Assembly: GCF_914271485.1 (NCBI RefSeq)
Contig: NZ_CAJZAG010000006.1
Location: forward strand, 62,001 to 126,000
Direction of reading: 5' to 3'
Source of the DNA: Cupriavidus pampae
Lineage (GTDB): Bacteria > Pseudomonadota > Gammaproteobacteria > Burkholderiales > Burkholderiaceae
Length of the DNA: 64,000 bases
Shown here: in pieces, positions 24,992 through 34,188 of the stretch
Layout of the letters: the number at the start of each line of letters is the position of its first letter
How positions within the stretch are numbered: position 1 is the stretch's first letter
The notes under the pieces: generated by a model
What the model was told of the DNA's origin: nothing
The model's input: the letters and a program-made list of their open reading frames with translations, nothing else
Databases searched by the model: none
Made by a program: the position numbers and the translations under genes

Positions 24992-27900
24992 TTAGTTGAA
25001 CACGTCCTGCCGATAGCGCCCCTGCGCGACCATTGTCGCTAGCCACTCTGATGCGAGGGCGGTGTCCATGCCGCCCTCCGACGCCGCGATGTCGATCAGC
25101 ATCTGGCGTACTGCGGGCGCCATTCGCCGGCCATCGCCGCACACATACACCGTCGCACCTGCCTGCACGCGTGCCCACACATCGGCACGGTTCGTCCACA
25201 GCAGGTCTTGCACATAGCGCGGTGCCCCTTCCACCACCGAGTACGCGACATGCACGTCGGCCACGCCTTCGCTCGACCAGCGTTCGATGTCATCGCGGTA
25301 GAGCCAGTCGTGTGCGGGATGACGGCAGCCGTAATAGAGCTGCGTGGTTGCCACCGTCGTGCCCGCCGCACGTTGCGCGGCACGCTCCTCCAGGAAACCG
25401 CGAAACGGTGCCAGCCCCGTGCCCGGACCGATCAGAAGCATCGGTACCGTGACATCGTCTTCCGGTGCGAACGCTGGGTTGGGAGAACGGATCGATGCGG
25501 AGACCCGCGCGCCCGGTGCAAGCCCCTGCAGCCATGTGGAAGCTACACCTCGAAACTGCCCACGTCCCGACAGTGCGGGTGCCCATACCGTGCCGACCAA
25601 CAGCGTGACCGTGTCGGGCGACACCAGCGGCGACGAAGCAATCGAGTAAAAGCGTGGCCGCATCGGCACCGTGCAATCGAGCAGTTGCGCCAGCGATAGC
25701 GTGATGGCCGGATGCGCGAGCAAGACATCGAGCAGCCCAAGCCTGCGCGCCGCAACACGTGCCGCATAGCCCTGCTCCACATCGTCGGCCGCCAGCGTCT
25801 CCAGCTGCGTCCGCGTGAACGGACAGCGTGTGGCCTGCGCGAGCGCGCGCAGCGTCTGGCGCGTCACCACGTCCTGCAGTTCCACGAAATGGGTCAGCAA
25901 CTGCTCGACCGGCAGTGCCTCGCCAAGCGGCAGCCCACGAGCGGTGCCATGCGTGGCGGACAACGTCACCATCGCCTGCGGCTCGAGGTCGAGTCGCTCG
26001 CACAGTGCGTGTACGAGTTCGGGTGCATTTTGTGGCCACACCGCGACGTGGTCACCCGCGCGATACTGCGTGCCCGGCGGCAGTTGCAGCCGGATATCCC
26101 GCGTCGATGTACGCGGCGCCTCGCGCGCGAAATCCCATAACCCCGATGGATCCTGCACAAGCTCCGTGTTGGCCAGCACTGTGAACGCCTGCGTGCCGGC
26201 CGGCAGCGTCTCCGCACGCATCGCCACCAGGCTGCGCAGATCGACATCGACGCCGAGGCCCGCGGTCATCGCGCCGCTATCGGCTTGCAGTGCCTGCCAC
26301 AACTGTGTGAGCCATTGATCGGCCGCCGCGTCGAAGTCCCCATTGCCATCGGCTTCGCCTCTTGGCAGCAACGGCGTCGCCCCCGCCGCGACAAAGAAAT
26401 CGAACACACGGCGCGGAAACGCCTGATAGGTCGACCATTGCGAATTGCCGCAGCCAAGCATCGCCAGCCGCAAGCCCTTCGCACCACTGTCAGCGACATA
26501 AGCCGCGGCGGCGTCGGCATCGAGCATCGCCTCGAACCGTCGCCCCGAATCTGGCGCTCGGCCGTTGTAGGTCGCAGCGACAACGATCGCAATGCCCTGT
26601 TGCGGCAGATCGCCAACGACTTCGTCGAGGTTGCGCAGCGTGGCATCGAATCCCGAAGCGAGCGCCCCCGCATGAATCTGTTCGGCCAACTCGCGCGCGG
26701 TGCCCAGGCTCGATGCGCACAGCACAGTCAACGACTGACCATTGCCACGCACCTGCACAGGCATGCTGCCCGCTGTGTCAGCCTGCGCGGCGCCTGCGGT
26801 CACGATGCGCTCATGTGCCCGACGCCGCCGCGCGCGCAACACGAAGTTATCGGGCTTGATCGTCAGCGTTTCCTTGAGCCGGAACTGATAGTCGTGCGGA
26901 TCGTTGAGCGCGAAGTTGCGCAGCATCAGTGCGAGCGCAAGCTTGGCCTCGGTCAGCGCGAACTGCCGCCCGATGCAGGCACGTTCGCCCGCGCCGAAAG
27001 GCATATACGCATGCGGTGGCAGCGCGGCTTCGTTCTCTGGCAGGAAGCGATCGATATCGAAACGCTCGGGATTCGCCCACACGTTGGGATCGCGATGCAA
27101 TGCGGTCAGCACCACCGATACGCGACGGTCCTTGGGAATGCGATAGCGCCGACCGATCACGGTGTCCTCGAACGGCGCCACCGCGAACGCGGGCGCGGTG
27201 GGCCACAGCCGCAGGGTTTCCTTGAGGACGCGTTCGAGCACCGTCAACCGCGCGAGATCCGCATAGGCCGGCGGTGCGTCGCCGGGCAGCACTGCATCCA
27301 CCTCCGCATACGCCTGCGCGAGCACGCCCGGATTGCGCAACAGTTCGTACAGCGCAAATGTCAGCAGACCACTGGTGGTCTCATGCCCGGCGATCAGAAA
27401 CGTAATGACCTGATTGCGAATATTCGCGTCGTCGAGCTGCACGTCCGTCTCCGGATCGCGCGCTTCGAGCATCAAGTTCAACAGATCGGCACCGGTGGCG
27501 GACGTGTGCGGCGCTGCGCGACGCTGGCGAATGACGTCATCGACGACATTGCGCATATAGGCGATGTCTTCCGCGAACTGCCGATGCGCGGCGCCCGAGA
27601 ACCAGCGATCCTGCACGCGCAGGCGCGTGAGCTTGCTCATCGCCTCGCCGAGGGCCCCGCCCATCGCGACGATGAACGGATCGAGCTGCGCGCGCGAGAA
27701 CGAATCGAAATCGTACCCAAAGCCCGACAGCGCGATCGTGTCGAGTGTCAGCCGCGTCATGTCGTCGGCGACTGCGATATCCGCATCGGGCCCTTCACGT
27801 TCCCACTTGTCCACCAGCCGGTTGGCCACGCGCAGCATCACGTCGAAGTAGCCCTTCATCGCGCGCTGGCTGAATGCGGGCATGAGGATACGATGCGCAC

Positions 27901-28243
27901 AGCCCCAGTTGGCCTCGTCGCTATGCGCGGTGAACAATCCATCGCCAGCCACATCGCGCAGGTATGACAGCGGCGGGCCGATGACTTTGCGAAAACGTGC
28001 CACGTCGCAAACCTCGGCGGCGAGCGCGGCCGAACTGATAAACGGCACACGCCGCCCCGCGAAATCGAGCTCGAAGATGCCGTCGAAATGACGGCTGCGC
28101 GCCAGCAGATGCTGCCCCACCGCGCCCGGCGTGATCTGCAGCAGGTTGCCAACGATAGGCAATCCCGGGTCGCGCGGGATCGGTTCGAGCGGGCTCGAAG
28201 CGGGCGATGCAGGTTCGGCGCTGCTGGACGTCCGTGAGGGCAT
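24992..28243 (-). CDS. Self-sufficient cytochrome P450 / NADPH-P450 reductase fusion (CYP102-like)
   Basis: A 1083-residue fusion with the domain order of P450 BM3. The heme domain (about 25-480) has AGHETT at 285-290, KETLRLWP at 341-348 and the heme loop FGAGERACIGRQFA with the thiolate Cys423. A flavodoxin-like FMN domain begins near 510 (LTVLCASSLGTARELAEQIH). The FAD/NADPH reductase domain follows (RFYSIASSPL; GPGTGLAPFRGFLEERA; YVCGDG). CYP102 enzymes hydroxylate medium- and long-chain fatty acids in the cytoplasm. It is divergent from a TetR regulator with a palindrome between them, the usual arrangement for this class. Confidence 0.93.
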   Translation of the reverse strand: MPSRTSSSAEPASPASSPLEPIPRDPGLPIVGNLLQITPGAVGQHLLARSRHFDGIFELDFAGRRVPFISSAALAAEVCDVARFRKVIGPPLSYLRDVAGDGLFTAHSDEANWGCAHRILMPAFSQRAMKGYFDVMLRVANRLVDKWEREGPDADIAVADDMTRLTLDTIALSGFGYDFDSFSRAQLDPFIVAMGGALGEAMSKLTRLRVQDRWFSGAAHRQFAEDIAYMRNVVDDVIRQRRAAPHTSATGADLLNLMLEARDPETDVQLDDANIRNQVITFLIAGHETTSGLLTFALYELLRNPGVLAQAYAEVDAVLPGDAPPAYADLARLTVLERVLKETLRLWPTAPAFAVAPFEDTVIGRRYRIPKDRRVSVVLTALHRDPNVWANPERFDIDRFLPENEAALPPHAYMPFGAGERACIGRQFALTEAKLALALMLRNFALNDPHDYQFRLKETLTIKPDNFVLRARRRRAHERIVTAGAAQADTAGSMPVQVRGNGQSLTVLCASSLGTARELAEQIHAGALASGFDATLRNLDEVVGDLPQQGIAIVVAATYNGRAPDSGRRFEAMLDADAAAAYVADSGAKGLRLAMLGCGNSQWSTYQAFPRRVFDFFVAAGATPLLPRGEADGNGDFDAAADQWLTQLWQALQADSGAMTAGLGVDVDLRSLVAMRAETLPAGTQAFTVLANTELVQDPSGLWDFAREAPRTSTRDIRLQLPPGTQYRAGDHVAVWPQNAPELVHALCERLDLEPQAMVTLSATHGTARGLPLGEALPVEQLLTHFVELQDVVTRQTLRALAQATRCPFTRTQLETLAADDVEQGYAARVAARRLGLLDVLLAHPAITLSLAQLLDCTVPMRPRFYSIASSPLVSPDTVTLLVGTVWAPALSGRGQFRGVASTWLQGLAPGARVSASIRSPNPAFAPEDDVTVPMLLIGPGTGLAPFRGFLEERAAQRAAGTTVATTQLYYGCRHPAHDWLYRDDIERWSSEGVADVHVAYSVVEGAPRYVQDLLWTNRADVWARVQAGATVYVCGDGRRMAPAVRQMLIDIAASEGGMDTALASEWLATMVAQGRYRQDVFN

Positions 28244-28268
28244 GGCGGGGTATGAGGAAAAATTCTAC

Positions 28269-28284
28269 GTAGACAATCGTCTAC
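28269..28284. promoter_or_regulatory. Candidate TetR operator between P450 and its regulator
   Basis: GTAGACAATCGTCTAC is a 16-bp palindrome with one mismatched pair. It lies in the 101-bp gap between the divergent P450-fusion and TetR genes. A TTGACT (28295-28300, minus strand) upstream of it could be a -35 for the P450 gene, so binding would block that promoter. Confidence 0.6.
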
Positions 28285-28344
28285 TTTGCAGGCAAAGTCA
28301 ATCTATGTGAACCGAGTAATCGTTCGAATCCAGAACGTAAGCCC

Positions 28345-29019
28345 ATGAAGATGGAAGACATTGCCGACGGCAAGCGCCGGTTGATCGATGCCGCGCTTCG
28401 GCTTGCAGCCGAGCGGCGCAGTTTTGCCGCGTTAGGGTTACGGGAGCTTGCGCGCGAAGCCGGCCTCAATCCGAATACGTTCTATCGCCATTTCCGCGAT
28501 ATGGAAGATCTCGCGGTGACCGCGCTCGCGGAAGTCAGCGATGAACTGCGGCCCATGTTGCGCGCGGTACGATGGGCCGCTGCTCGCGACAATCCACAGG
28601 AAGTGGCCACGCGTGCGTGCGATGCCTTCTTTGCGTATGCGCGCGCGCATGCTGACGCCTTTATCGTGGGGCTGTGTGGCATTACCGGGCCACAGCCCGC
28701 GCTGCGCGAGGCGATACGCGCGTTGCTCGCGGCGATCGCGGCCGAAATGGCCGAGGATATCGAGCGGCTCGAGTTATGCCCCGCGCTATCGCGCGCGGCG
28801 CTCGACGACTTCAGCGGCTACGTGGTGTCGCATCTGTTCCACGCTTCCGGTGACTATCTGGAGGCCGGTGCGGGCGAGCGCAAGCGGCTGGCGCAGCAGG
28901 CGACGCAATTGATTCGCTGGCTGCTGGTAGGCGCTGTAGGTGCCACCGCCGGGACGTCGCCGCACGGCCTGCTCGCCGCGACACCGCTAGCCGTGCCGCG
29001 CACCAACAAACTGTCGTGA
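28345..29019 (+). CDS. TetR family transcriptional regulator
   Basis: A 224-residue regulator with an N-terminal helix-turn-helix: FAALGLRELAREAGLNPNTF and YRHFRDMEDLAVTAL, residues about 28-65. The C-terminal ligand-binding domain is helical, similar in layout to FabR-type fatty-acid regulators. Divergent orientation to the CYP102-like gene suggests it represses that gene and itself. The acyl-type ligand is an inference from the enzyme partner. Confidence 0.88.
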   Translation: MKMEDIADGKRRLIDAALRLAAERRSFAALGLRELAREAGLNPNTFYRHFRDMEDLAVTALAEVSDELRPMLRAVRWAAARDNPQEVATRACDAFFAYARAHADAFIVGLCGITGPQPALREAIRALLAAIAAEMAEDIERLELCPALSRAALDDFSGYVVSHLFHASGDYLEAGAGERKRLAQQATQLIRWLLVGAVGATAGTSPHGLLAATPLAVPRTNKLS

Positions 29020-29059
29020 CGCCGGCGCAGTGAGGGCGAAGTGAGGGCGAAGTGAGCGC

Positions 29060-29467
29060 TCAGTGGTCGTTGACCTTGCCGCGCAGTGCCTTGACCTGAC
29101 TACGCTGTGTCTTGCCTTCGAGCCGGCGCACGCGTGAAGCAAACGTCGGACGCGTGGCACGCCGCGAGCGCGGGGCCACCGCAACGCTCTGCACCAGTTC
29201 GTGCAAGCGCCGAATCGCGTCTTCGCGATTGAGTTCGAGGCTGCGATGCTGCTGCGCCTTGATCACGATCACACCATCGCGCGTAATGCGGTGATCGCTG
29301 AGCGCCATCAGACGTTCCTTGTGGTCGTCCGCCAGCGACGACGCACGCACGTCGTAGCGCAGATGCACCGCGTTGGACACCTTGTTGATGTTCTGCCCGC
29401 CCGCGCCTTGTGCGCGGATCGCGGTGATCTCGTATTCGTGATGAGGGATGTGGAATTCGCCGGCCAT
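29060..29467 (-). CDS. arfB: ArfB, peptidyl-tRNA hydrolase for stalled ribosomes
   Basis: A 135-residue ribosome-rescue factor with a class I release-factor catalytic domain. GGQ is at residues 23-25 ([13 protein letters not shown]). The basic C-terminal tail that enters the mRNA channel is present and Arg/Lys-rich ([20 protein letters not shown]). Start 29467 (MAGEF) gives the family length. The upstream open frame overlaps the flavoenzyme gene and is not real. The gap to that gene is 38 bases. Confidence 0.92.
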   Translation of the reverse strand: MAGEFHIPHHEYEITAIRAQGAGGQNINKVSNAVHLRYDVRASSLADDHKERLMALSDHRITRDGVIVIKAQQHRSLELNREDAIRRLHELVQSVAVAPRSRRATRPTFASRVRRLEGKTQRSQVKALRGKVNDH

Positions 29468-29505
29468 GCGCACGATGATATCAATGCGCGGGCCGGCGGT
29501 GTGGT

Positions 29506-30894
29506 TTAAGCGCCGGGAGTAATGTTCTGATTGGTGCGGAACAGGTTGTGCGGGTCGTAGCGGCGTTTCAGTTCCGCCAGCCGCTGGTAGTTCGCGCCAT
29601 ATGCGTCGCTGGTACGGCCGGCCTCGTCTTCGGTCAGGAAGTTCACATAGACGCCACCGCTGGCATAAGGCTGCGTCGCACGGAAGAAATCGCGCGCCCA
29701 GGCGATGCAGTTGGCATCTTCGTCGGGGCGCTCCCAGCGCGAATGCACGTTCATCACGAACCGCGCGTCGCGGTGATGATAGGCGGTGGCCGTGGGCGAT
29801 ACGCGATTGGCGACGCCGCCAACATGTCCCAGAAAGATATCGGCAAGCGGGGATGGCAGCCGCAGCGCATAGTCGATCATCGCATCGATCGCCGCATCGT
29901 CGAGCCGCGAGAAATTGTGCGACTTCCAGTAGTTGCGCGCGCCCGGGCCCAGCAGCGGATCGAACGCCTGCTGCCACGCCGTGTAGGGCACGGGTCCGAT
30001 ATGTTCACCAATCGCTTGTCCAAATGCGCGCATCGGGGCGATGTCCGCCTCTACCTGCGCGGGCTCACCCAGATGGAACGCCGCCAGCACCACCACATCG
30101 GTGCCATGCGCGGAAGCCGGCAGGAATGGCAGCGGCGGCGCCTTGCGCAACACGGCCCAGACGTTGAGGTCTTCGGGCATGGTCTCGGTGAACACACGGT
30201 ACTGTTGCAAGACCGCACGCGCCTGCGCGGCCGGGAACACGATCAGTCCCGCATGCACCTGCGGGCCGACGTCGTGCAACTGGAACTGGAACAGTGTGAC
30301 CACACCGAAATTGCCGCCGCCTCCGCGCAGGGCCCAGAACAGATCGGGCTCGTCGGTGGCGCTGGTCCAGTGACGCTGGCCATCGGCTGTCACGACCTTC
30401 GCGCCCAGCAAGTTATCCACTGTCATGCCGTACTTGCGCGTGAGCCAGCCAAAACCGCCGCCGAGCGTCAGCCCCGCGACGCCGGTGGTCGAGTTGATGC
30501 CGAGTGGCGTGGCCATGCCGCTGCCCTGCGCCTCGTGATCGAAGTCGGCGAGCGTGGCGCCAGCGCAAACCCATGCCACGCGACTCGGCTCCTCGATGCT
30601 GACGGCGCGCAACATCGACATGTCGATGACGAGCCCATCCTGACAGATCGCGCTGCCGGCGATATTGTGGCCGCCGCCCCGGACCGCGAGCACCAACCCC
30701 TGATCGCGCGCAAAGTTGACCGCATGCACGACGTCCGTCGTGCCCGAGCACTGCACGATGACCGCGGGCCGTCGATCGACCGTCGCGTTCCACACCGTGC
30801 GAGCCACGTCGTACCCGTCGTCGCTGGGCAGCAGCACACGGCCGTGCACTGCCTGCCGCAACGCGTCCAGGTGACCTGAAGCAATCGTTGCCAT
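29506..30894 (-). CDS. FAD-linked oxidoreductase, PCMH/BBE type
   Basis: A 462-residue berberine-bridge-like flavoenzyme. The FAD-binding PCMH domain spans about 40-210, with [12 protein letters not shown] (His for covalent FAD) near 73 and [20 protein letters not shown] near 130. No Cys is seen at the second linkage site, so monocovalent flavin is likely. The C-terminal BBE motif is [21 protein letters not shown]. No signal peptide is present. Substrates in the family range from sugars to alkaloids and cannot be read here. Confidence 0.88.
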   Translation of the reverse strand: MATIASGHLDALRQAVHGRVLLPSDDGYDVARTVWNATVDRRPAVIVQCSGTTDVVHAVNFARDQGLVLAVRGGGHNIAGSAICQDGLVIDMSMLRAVSIEEPSRVAWVCAGATLADFDHEAQGSGMATPLGINSTTGVAGLTLGGGFGWLTRKYGMTVDNLLGAKVVTADGQRHWTSATDEPDLFWALRGGGGNFGVVTLFQFQLHDVGPQVHAGLIVFPAAQARAVLQQYRVFTETMPEDLNVWAVLRKAPPLPFLPASAHGTDVVVLAAFHLGEPAQVEADIAPMRAFGQAIGEHIGPVPYTAWQQAFDPLLGPGARNYWKSHNFSRLDDAAIDAMIDYALRLPSPLADIFLGHVGGVANRVSPTATAYHHRDARFVMNVHSRWERPDEDANCIAWARDFFRATQPYASGGVYVNFLTEDEAGRTSDAYGANYQRLAELKRRYDPHNLFRTNQNITPGA

Positions 30895-31246
30895 GGCACA
30901 CCTCCCTCCTCGTTCTAGGCAACCATGGACCGATGCAAGGCACGCGCCATCGGCGGCGGACCCGGTGCTGAGGCGGGGAACGTGAGATTTTTACTGCGAC
31001 GGCAATCAGAATCGACGCAAATGGTTACAGCGATGAGGCGCCTGTGGCGAGACATGGGCCATCGTGCCCTTTGGGCACGTAGCCGTACCTACATCAGCGA
31101 AAAATGCGCTTTCGTGCGCTCGGAGCGAGTAGAAATGCGTCGATTGACGCACTGCAGCAAACTCGCTGGTGCGGGTTTATACTTAGCGCACCTCCGCCCG
31201 GCCCCACCCCCTTCGTTCATGCGCCGGACGCTCCTGCCGCCGCATC
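30895..31246. other. Intergenic region without a supported gene
   Basis: A 352-base gap between the divergent flavoenzyme and a short membrane protein. A plus-strand frame of 129 codons (30925-31314) has Arg-rich, non-protein-like composition and overlaps the next gene, so I reject it. TATACT at 31178-31183 could be a -10 for the downstream genes. GAGGGAGG near 30900-30907 is the ribosome site of the flavoenzyme gene read from the other strand. Confidence 0.4.
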
Positions 31247-31381
31247 ATGAAACGTACCATCGCCTTTACGCTGACGACCTGGGTCGCCGCTGCCATCCTC
31301 CTGATTGGAGGTGACTCCCCCTCATTCGTGGTGCTGAGTGGTGTGGTCGCCTTTGGCGGCTTCGATCTGCTACGTCCCTGA
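31247..31381 (+). CDS. 44-residue hydrophobic small protein
   Basis: Short frame starting MKRTIAFTLTTWVAAAILLI and ending in FGGFDLLRP. Two hydrophobic segments are visible (residues 5-20 and 27-38). It ends 12 bases before the acetyltransferase gene, so the two may be cotranscribed. A conventional ribosome site is weak. Hydrophobicity and codon choice support it, but it could be chance. Confidence 0.45.
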   Translation: MKRTIAFTLTTWVAAAILLIGGDSPSFVVLSGVVAFGGFDLLRP

Positions 31382-31393
31382 TCGCGAGTCGCC

Positions 31394-32014
31394 ATGTCGT
31401 TGCCAGTTGCGCCGTTGTCATCGGTCGTACCCGCGCGTCACGAAGTTATCCACAGCTCTGCCATCACGCTGATCCGCAGCGATCTGTATCGCGTGGCGGG
31501 AGAGACGTCGTTCAGGGCGTTCCTCAGGCATTACCTTGCAAACGAGGGCTTTCATTACCTCGTGTGGTTCCGGCTCGCTTCGGCGTTTACCACCGGCGTG
31601 CGCGGCGCTTGGCTCAAGCTGATGTTGCGTCGCAAGCAGCGGCAGCTCGGCATCGTGATTCCGCGTGGCACGCGCATTGGTCCGGGTTTCTATATCGGGC
31701 ACTTTGGCGGGATCGTGCTGAACGAGTCGGTCGTCATTGGCGCCAACTGCAATATCTCGCAGTGCGTGACGATCGGCGCGAACCATGGCAAGGCGGCGAC
31801 GATTGGCGACAACGTCTATATCGGGCCCAACGTCTGCATCGTCGAGGACGTCACGATCGGTGACAGCGTGACCGTTGGCGCGGGCAGTGTCGTCACGCGC
31901 GACGTGCCGGCCAATGTCACCGTCGCCGGCAATCCTGCGCGAGTGCTAGCCGACGACCTCGCGCGCGGACGCGCGGGGCGTTATATCACCAATCGCTGGA
32001 CCGCGGGCGTTTAG
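31394..32014 (+). CDS. Serine acetyltransferase-like hexapeptide-repeat transferase
   Basis: A 206-residue protein. The C-terminal half is a left-handed beta-helix of hexapeptide units (IGANCNISQCVTIGANHG, TIGDNVYIGPNVCIVED, VTVGAGSVVTRDVPANVTVA) as in CysE-type acetyltransferases. Catalytic His is likely in FYIGHFGG. The N-terminal helical part is shorter than in CysE and starts differently, so the acceptor may be a sugar or lipid rather than serine. A perfect DnaA box lies inside the coding sequence at 31446. Confidence 0.75.
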   Translation: MSLPVAPLSSVVPARHEVIHSSAITLIRSDLYRVAGETSFRAFLRHYLANEGFHYLVWFRLASAFTTGVRGAWLKLMLRRKQRQLGIVIPRGTRIGPGFYIGHFGGIVLNESVVIGANCNISQCVTIGANHGKAATIGDNVYIGPNVCIVEDVTIGDSVTVGAGSVVTRDVPANVTVAGNPARVLADDLARGRAGRYITNRWTAGV

Positions 32015-32069
32015 TTCGGCCGCCAGCTCGCGCGTAGAATGGCGCCATTCCTCTCGGAGATTGCTTACC

Positions 32070-32166
32070 GCCATGTGAACTGAGGCACCGCCCTCCCCGT
32101 CCCGTTGCCACCGTCGTCGCGCTGTTGACGCGCGGCAGGTTGCCGTCGGGTTCACGTTCACATGGC
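32070..32166 (+). promoter_or_regulatory. Long-range inverted repeat in the ABC-F leader
   Basis: GCCATGTGAAC (32070-32080) and GTTCACATGGC (32156-32166) are perfect 11-bp inverted arms around 75 bases. The left arm contains ATGTGA, a start codon directly followed by a stop, with CGGAGA 12 bases upstream. This may be a leader structure for the ABC-F gene that starts at 32237. Confidence 0.35.
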
Positions 32167-32236
32167 CGGTCGTTCCGCTAGCGCGCGCATTGCTGCCGCG
32201 CGTGCCGGACGCCGCCACTCATTGGCGATCTCCCCT

Positions 32237-33859
32237 ATGCCCGACGCCCTCGTCCGCATTGCTCACATTTCCTTTTCCTGGCCCAATGGCACACCCGTCT
32301 TCGACGATCTGTCGGCAACCATCGGCGCCGGCCGCACGGGCCTGATTGCGCCCAATGGCTCCGGCAAGACCACACTGCTGCGTTTGATCGCCGGCGACCT
32401 CAAGCCGCATGCTGGGCACGTGGAGGTCATCGGTAATCTTGCGTGGCTGCCGCAACACCTCCCGCTCAGTGGAGAACTGCGTGTGGCGCAAGCGCTCGGC
32501 ATCGCGCCGCAGCTTGATGCGATGGCTCAGATCGCAATGGGCAAGGCCGATGCCGCGCTGTTCGAGATCGTCGGCGACGCATGGGACATCGAGGATCGCA
32601 CGCGCGTCGCCCTCGCACGCGTGGGGCTTGGCGATATCGATGTTGCGCGGCCGCTGCATACGTTGAGCGGCGGCGAGGTCATGGCGCTGGGACTCGCTTC
32701 CCGACTGCTTGCGCAACCCGATGTGCTGCTGCTCGACGAGCCCACCAATAACCTCGACCGCGAGGCGCGGGAGCGGTTGTATCGTGTGCTCGACGATTGG
32801 ACCGGTTGTCTGATTGTCGCAAGCCATGATCGCGGCCTGCTCGAGCGCATGGATCAGATCGCCGAACTCGGCCGCCATACGCTGCGCGTGTATGGCGGCG
32901 GGTATGGCCTCTATCGCGCCGCGGTGGACGTCGAGCAACATGCCGCCGAGCAGACCGTGCGCAGCCTGCGACAGGAGGTACGCCGCGAACGCCGGGATAT
33001 GCAGCAGGCACGCGAACGCACCGAGCGCCGCGCGGGCAACGCTGCGCGCAATATCCCCAATGCCGGCTTGCCGAAGATCGTGGCGGGCGGGCTCAAGCGC
33101 GCGGCGCAAGTATCGGCCGGTAAGTCGCACGACACGCATGCGGCGCGCGTTGACGAGGCGCGCACGCGGCTAGGCACGGCCGTTGATGCATTACGCGAGA
33201 CCCCGACCTTCGACCTCTCGCTACTCAACACGCGCGTACCTGCGGGCCGACAGGTGTTTTCGGGCGAGGCGCTACAGGTGGTACGTGATGGCAGACCCGT
33301 GTTCGCACCGGACGGTCTCGACATCGATATCCGCGGCCCGGAGCGTATTGCGGTCACCGGCCCCAATGGTGCCGGCAAGACAACACTGTTGCGCATCCTC
33401 TCCGGCGATCTGGCGGTCAGCGCTGGCACGATCTACCGCGGCCCCGGCCGCATCGCGTACCTGTCTCAGCGACTAGACCTGCTAAATCCCTCCGCAACCG
33501 TCGCCGACAACTTCGCATCGTTCACTGGCGGCATGCCCGCCACCGACCGCGCCAACCTGCTAGCCCGCTATCTGTTCCGCGGCCCACGCATGGCGTTGCC
33601 CGTAGGAGCACTATCTGGCGGCGAACGCCTGCGCGCGGTGCTAGCTTGCGTCCTGCACGCGGAGCCCGCCCCAACGCTTCTGCTACTCGACGAACCCACC
33701 AACAACCTCGACCTCGATGCCACCGCGCAACTGGAAGCTGCACTGCGCGCGTACGAAGGCGCGCTAGTGGTGGTGAGTCACGACGAGTCGTTCTTAGAGG
33801 CGATTGGGCTGACGCGGAGCATCAGATTGGTGGACGGCGAGTTAGTCGATGAAGGCTGA
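32237..33859 (+). CDS. ABC-F family ATPase
   Basis: A 540-residue soluble protein with two ABC domains and no membrane region, acting on ribosomes in this family. First domain: Walker A APNGSGKTT at 39-47, LSGGE at 143-147, LLLDEPTNNLD at 164-174. Second domain: GPNGAGKTT, LSGGERLRAV and LLLDEPTNNLDLDA. Between them is an Arg-rich linker of about 100 residues (VRRERRDMQQARERTERRAG; GLPKIVAGGLKRAAQ). Start 32237 fits the first domain; an upstream start at 32162 is unlikely. Whether it rescues ribosomes or protects against antibiotics is not clear. Confidence 0.9.
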   Translation: MPDALVRIAHISFSWPNGTPVFDDLSATIGAGRTGLIAPNGSGKTTLLRLIAGDLKPHAGHVEVIGNLAWLPQHLPLSGELRVAQALGIAPQLDAMAQIAMGKADAALFEIVGDAWDIEDRTRVALARVGLGDIDVARPLHTLSGGEVMALGLASRLLAQPDVLLLDEPTNNLDREARERLYRVLDDWTGCLIVASHDRGLLERMDQIAELGRHTLRVYGGGYGLYRAAVDVEQHAAEQTVRSLRQEVRRERRDMQQARERTERRAGNAARNIPNAGLPKIVAGGLKRAAQVSAGKSHDTHAARVDEARTRLGTAVDALRETPTFDLSLLNTRVPAGRQVFSGEALQVVRDGRPVFAPDGLDIDIRGPERIAVTGPNGAGKTTLLRILSGDLAVSAGTIYRGPGRIAYLSQRLDLLNPSATVADNFASFTGGMPATDRANLLARYLFRGPRMALPVGALSGGERLRAVLACVLHAEPAPTLLLLDEPTNNLDLDATAQLEAALRAYEGALVVVSHDESFLEAIGLTRSIRLVDGELVDEG

Positions 33860-34188
33860 GATGCAAAAGAGAAGCCCATAGGCTCTGCCGCGGCTGGATG
33901 ATTTGCAACGGCTTACTGCCATGGGCTGGATTGCCGAGCAATCGGCCATGCTTGCTCCGGGATTGCCGTGCACTAGAGCACGGTGATGCAAGCATGGTTG
34001 CGGGCCCCGGATTCGAGGATTCCACCCCGTCGGGCTGCCGCCTTTCAGCGACCTCTACAATCTCCGCGCTCGCCCGCAACGACGTGAATGTAAGAACATC
34101 GGTAGAGCCACGCAATCGGCGATTCTTTGAAGAGGCGAGTTGCTATGCAAACGCCGCAGTGATCGGCCGGCTGGCAGTGGCGCCGTGA
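33860..34188. other. Intergenic region, no gene supported
   Basis: A 329-base stretch after the ABC-F gene. A 96-codon frame (33898-34188) has no recognisable domain and no good ribosome site, and I reject it. The segment around 34000-34040 has a GGATTCGAGGATTCC-like sequence that recalls a tRNA T-arm, but no cloverleaf can be drawn. Composition is less GC-rich than its neighbours. Confidence 0.4.

Noticed and set aside
31144..31183. TTGACG and TATACT as a promoter
   Set aside because: They are 28 bases apart, too far for sigma-70; only the TATACT is noted as a possible -10.
30925..31314. 129-codon plus-strand frame
   Set aside because: Arg-rich and without domain or ribosome site; overlaps the short hydrophobic gene in another frame.
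33898..34188. 96-codon frame and tRNA-like GGATTCGAGGATTCC stretch
   Set aside because: No ribosome site or domain; the T-arm-like segment has no acceptor or anticodon arm.
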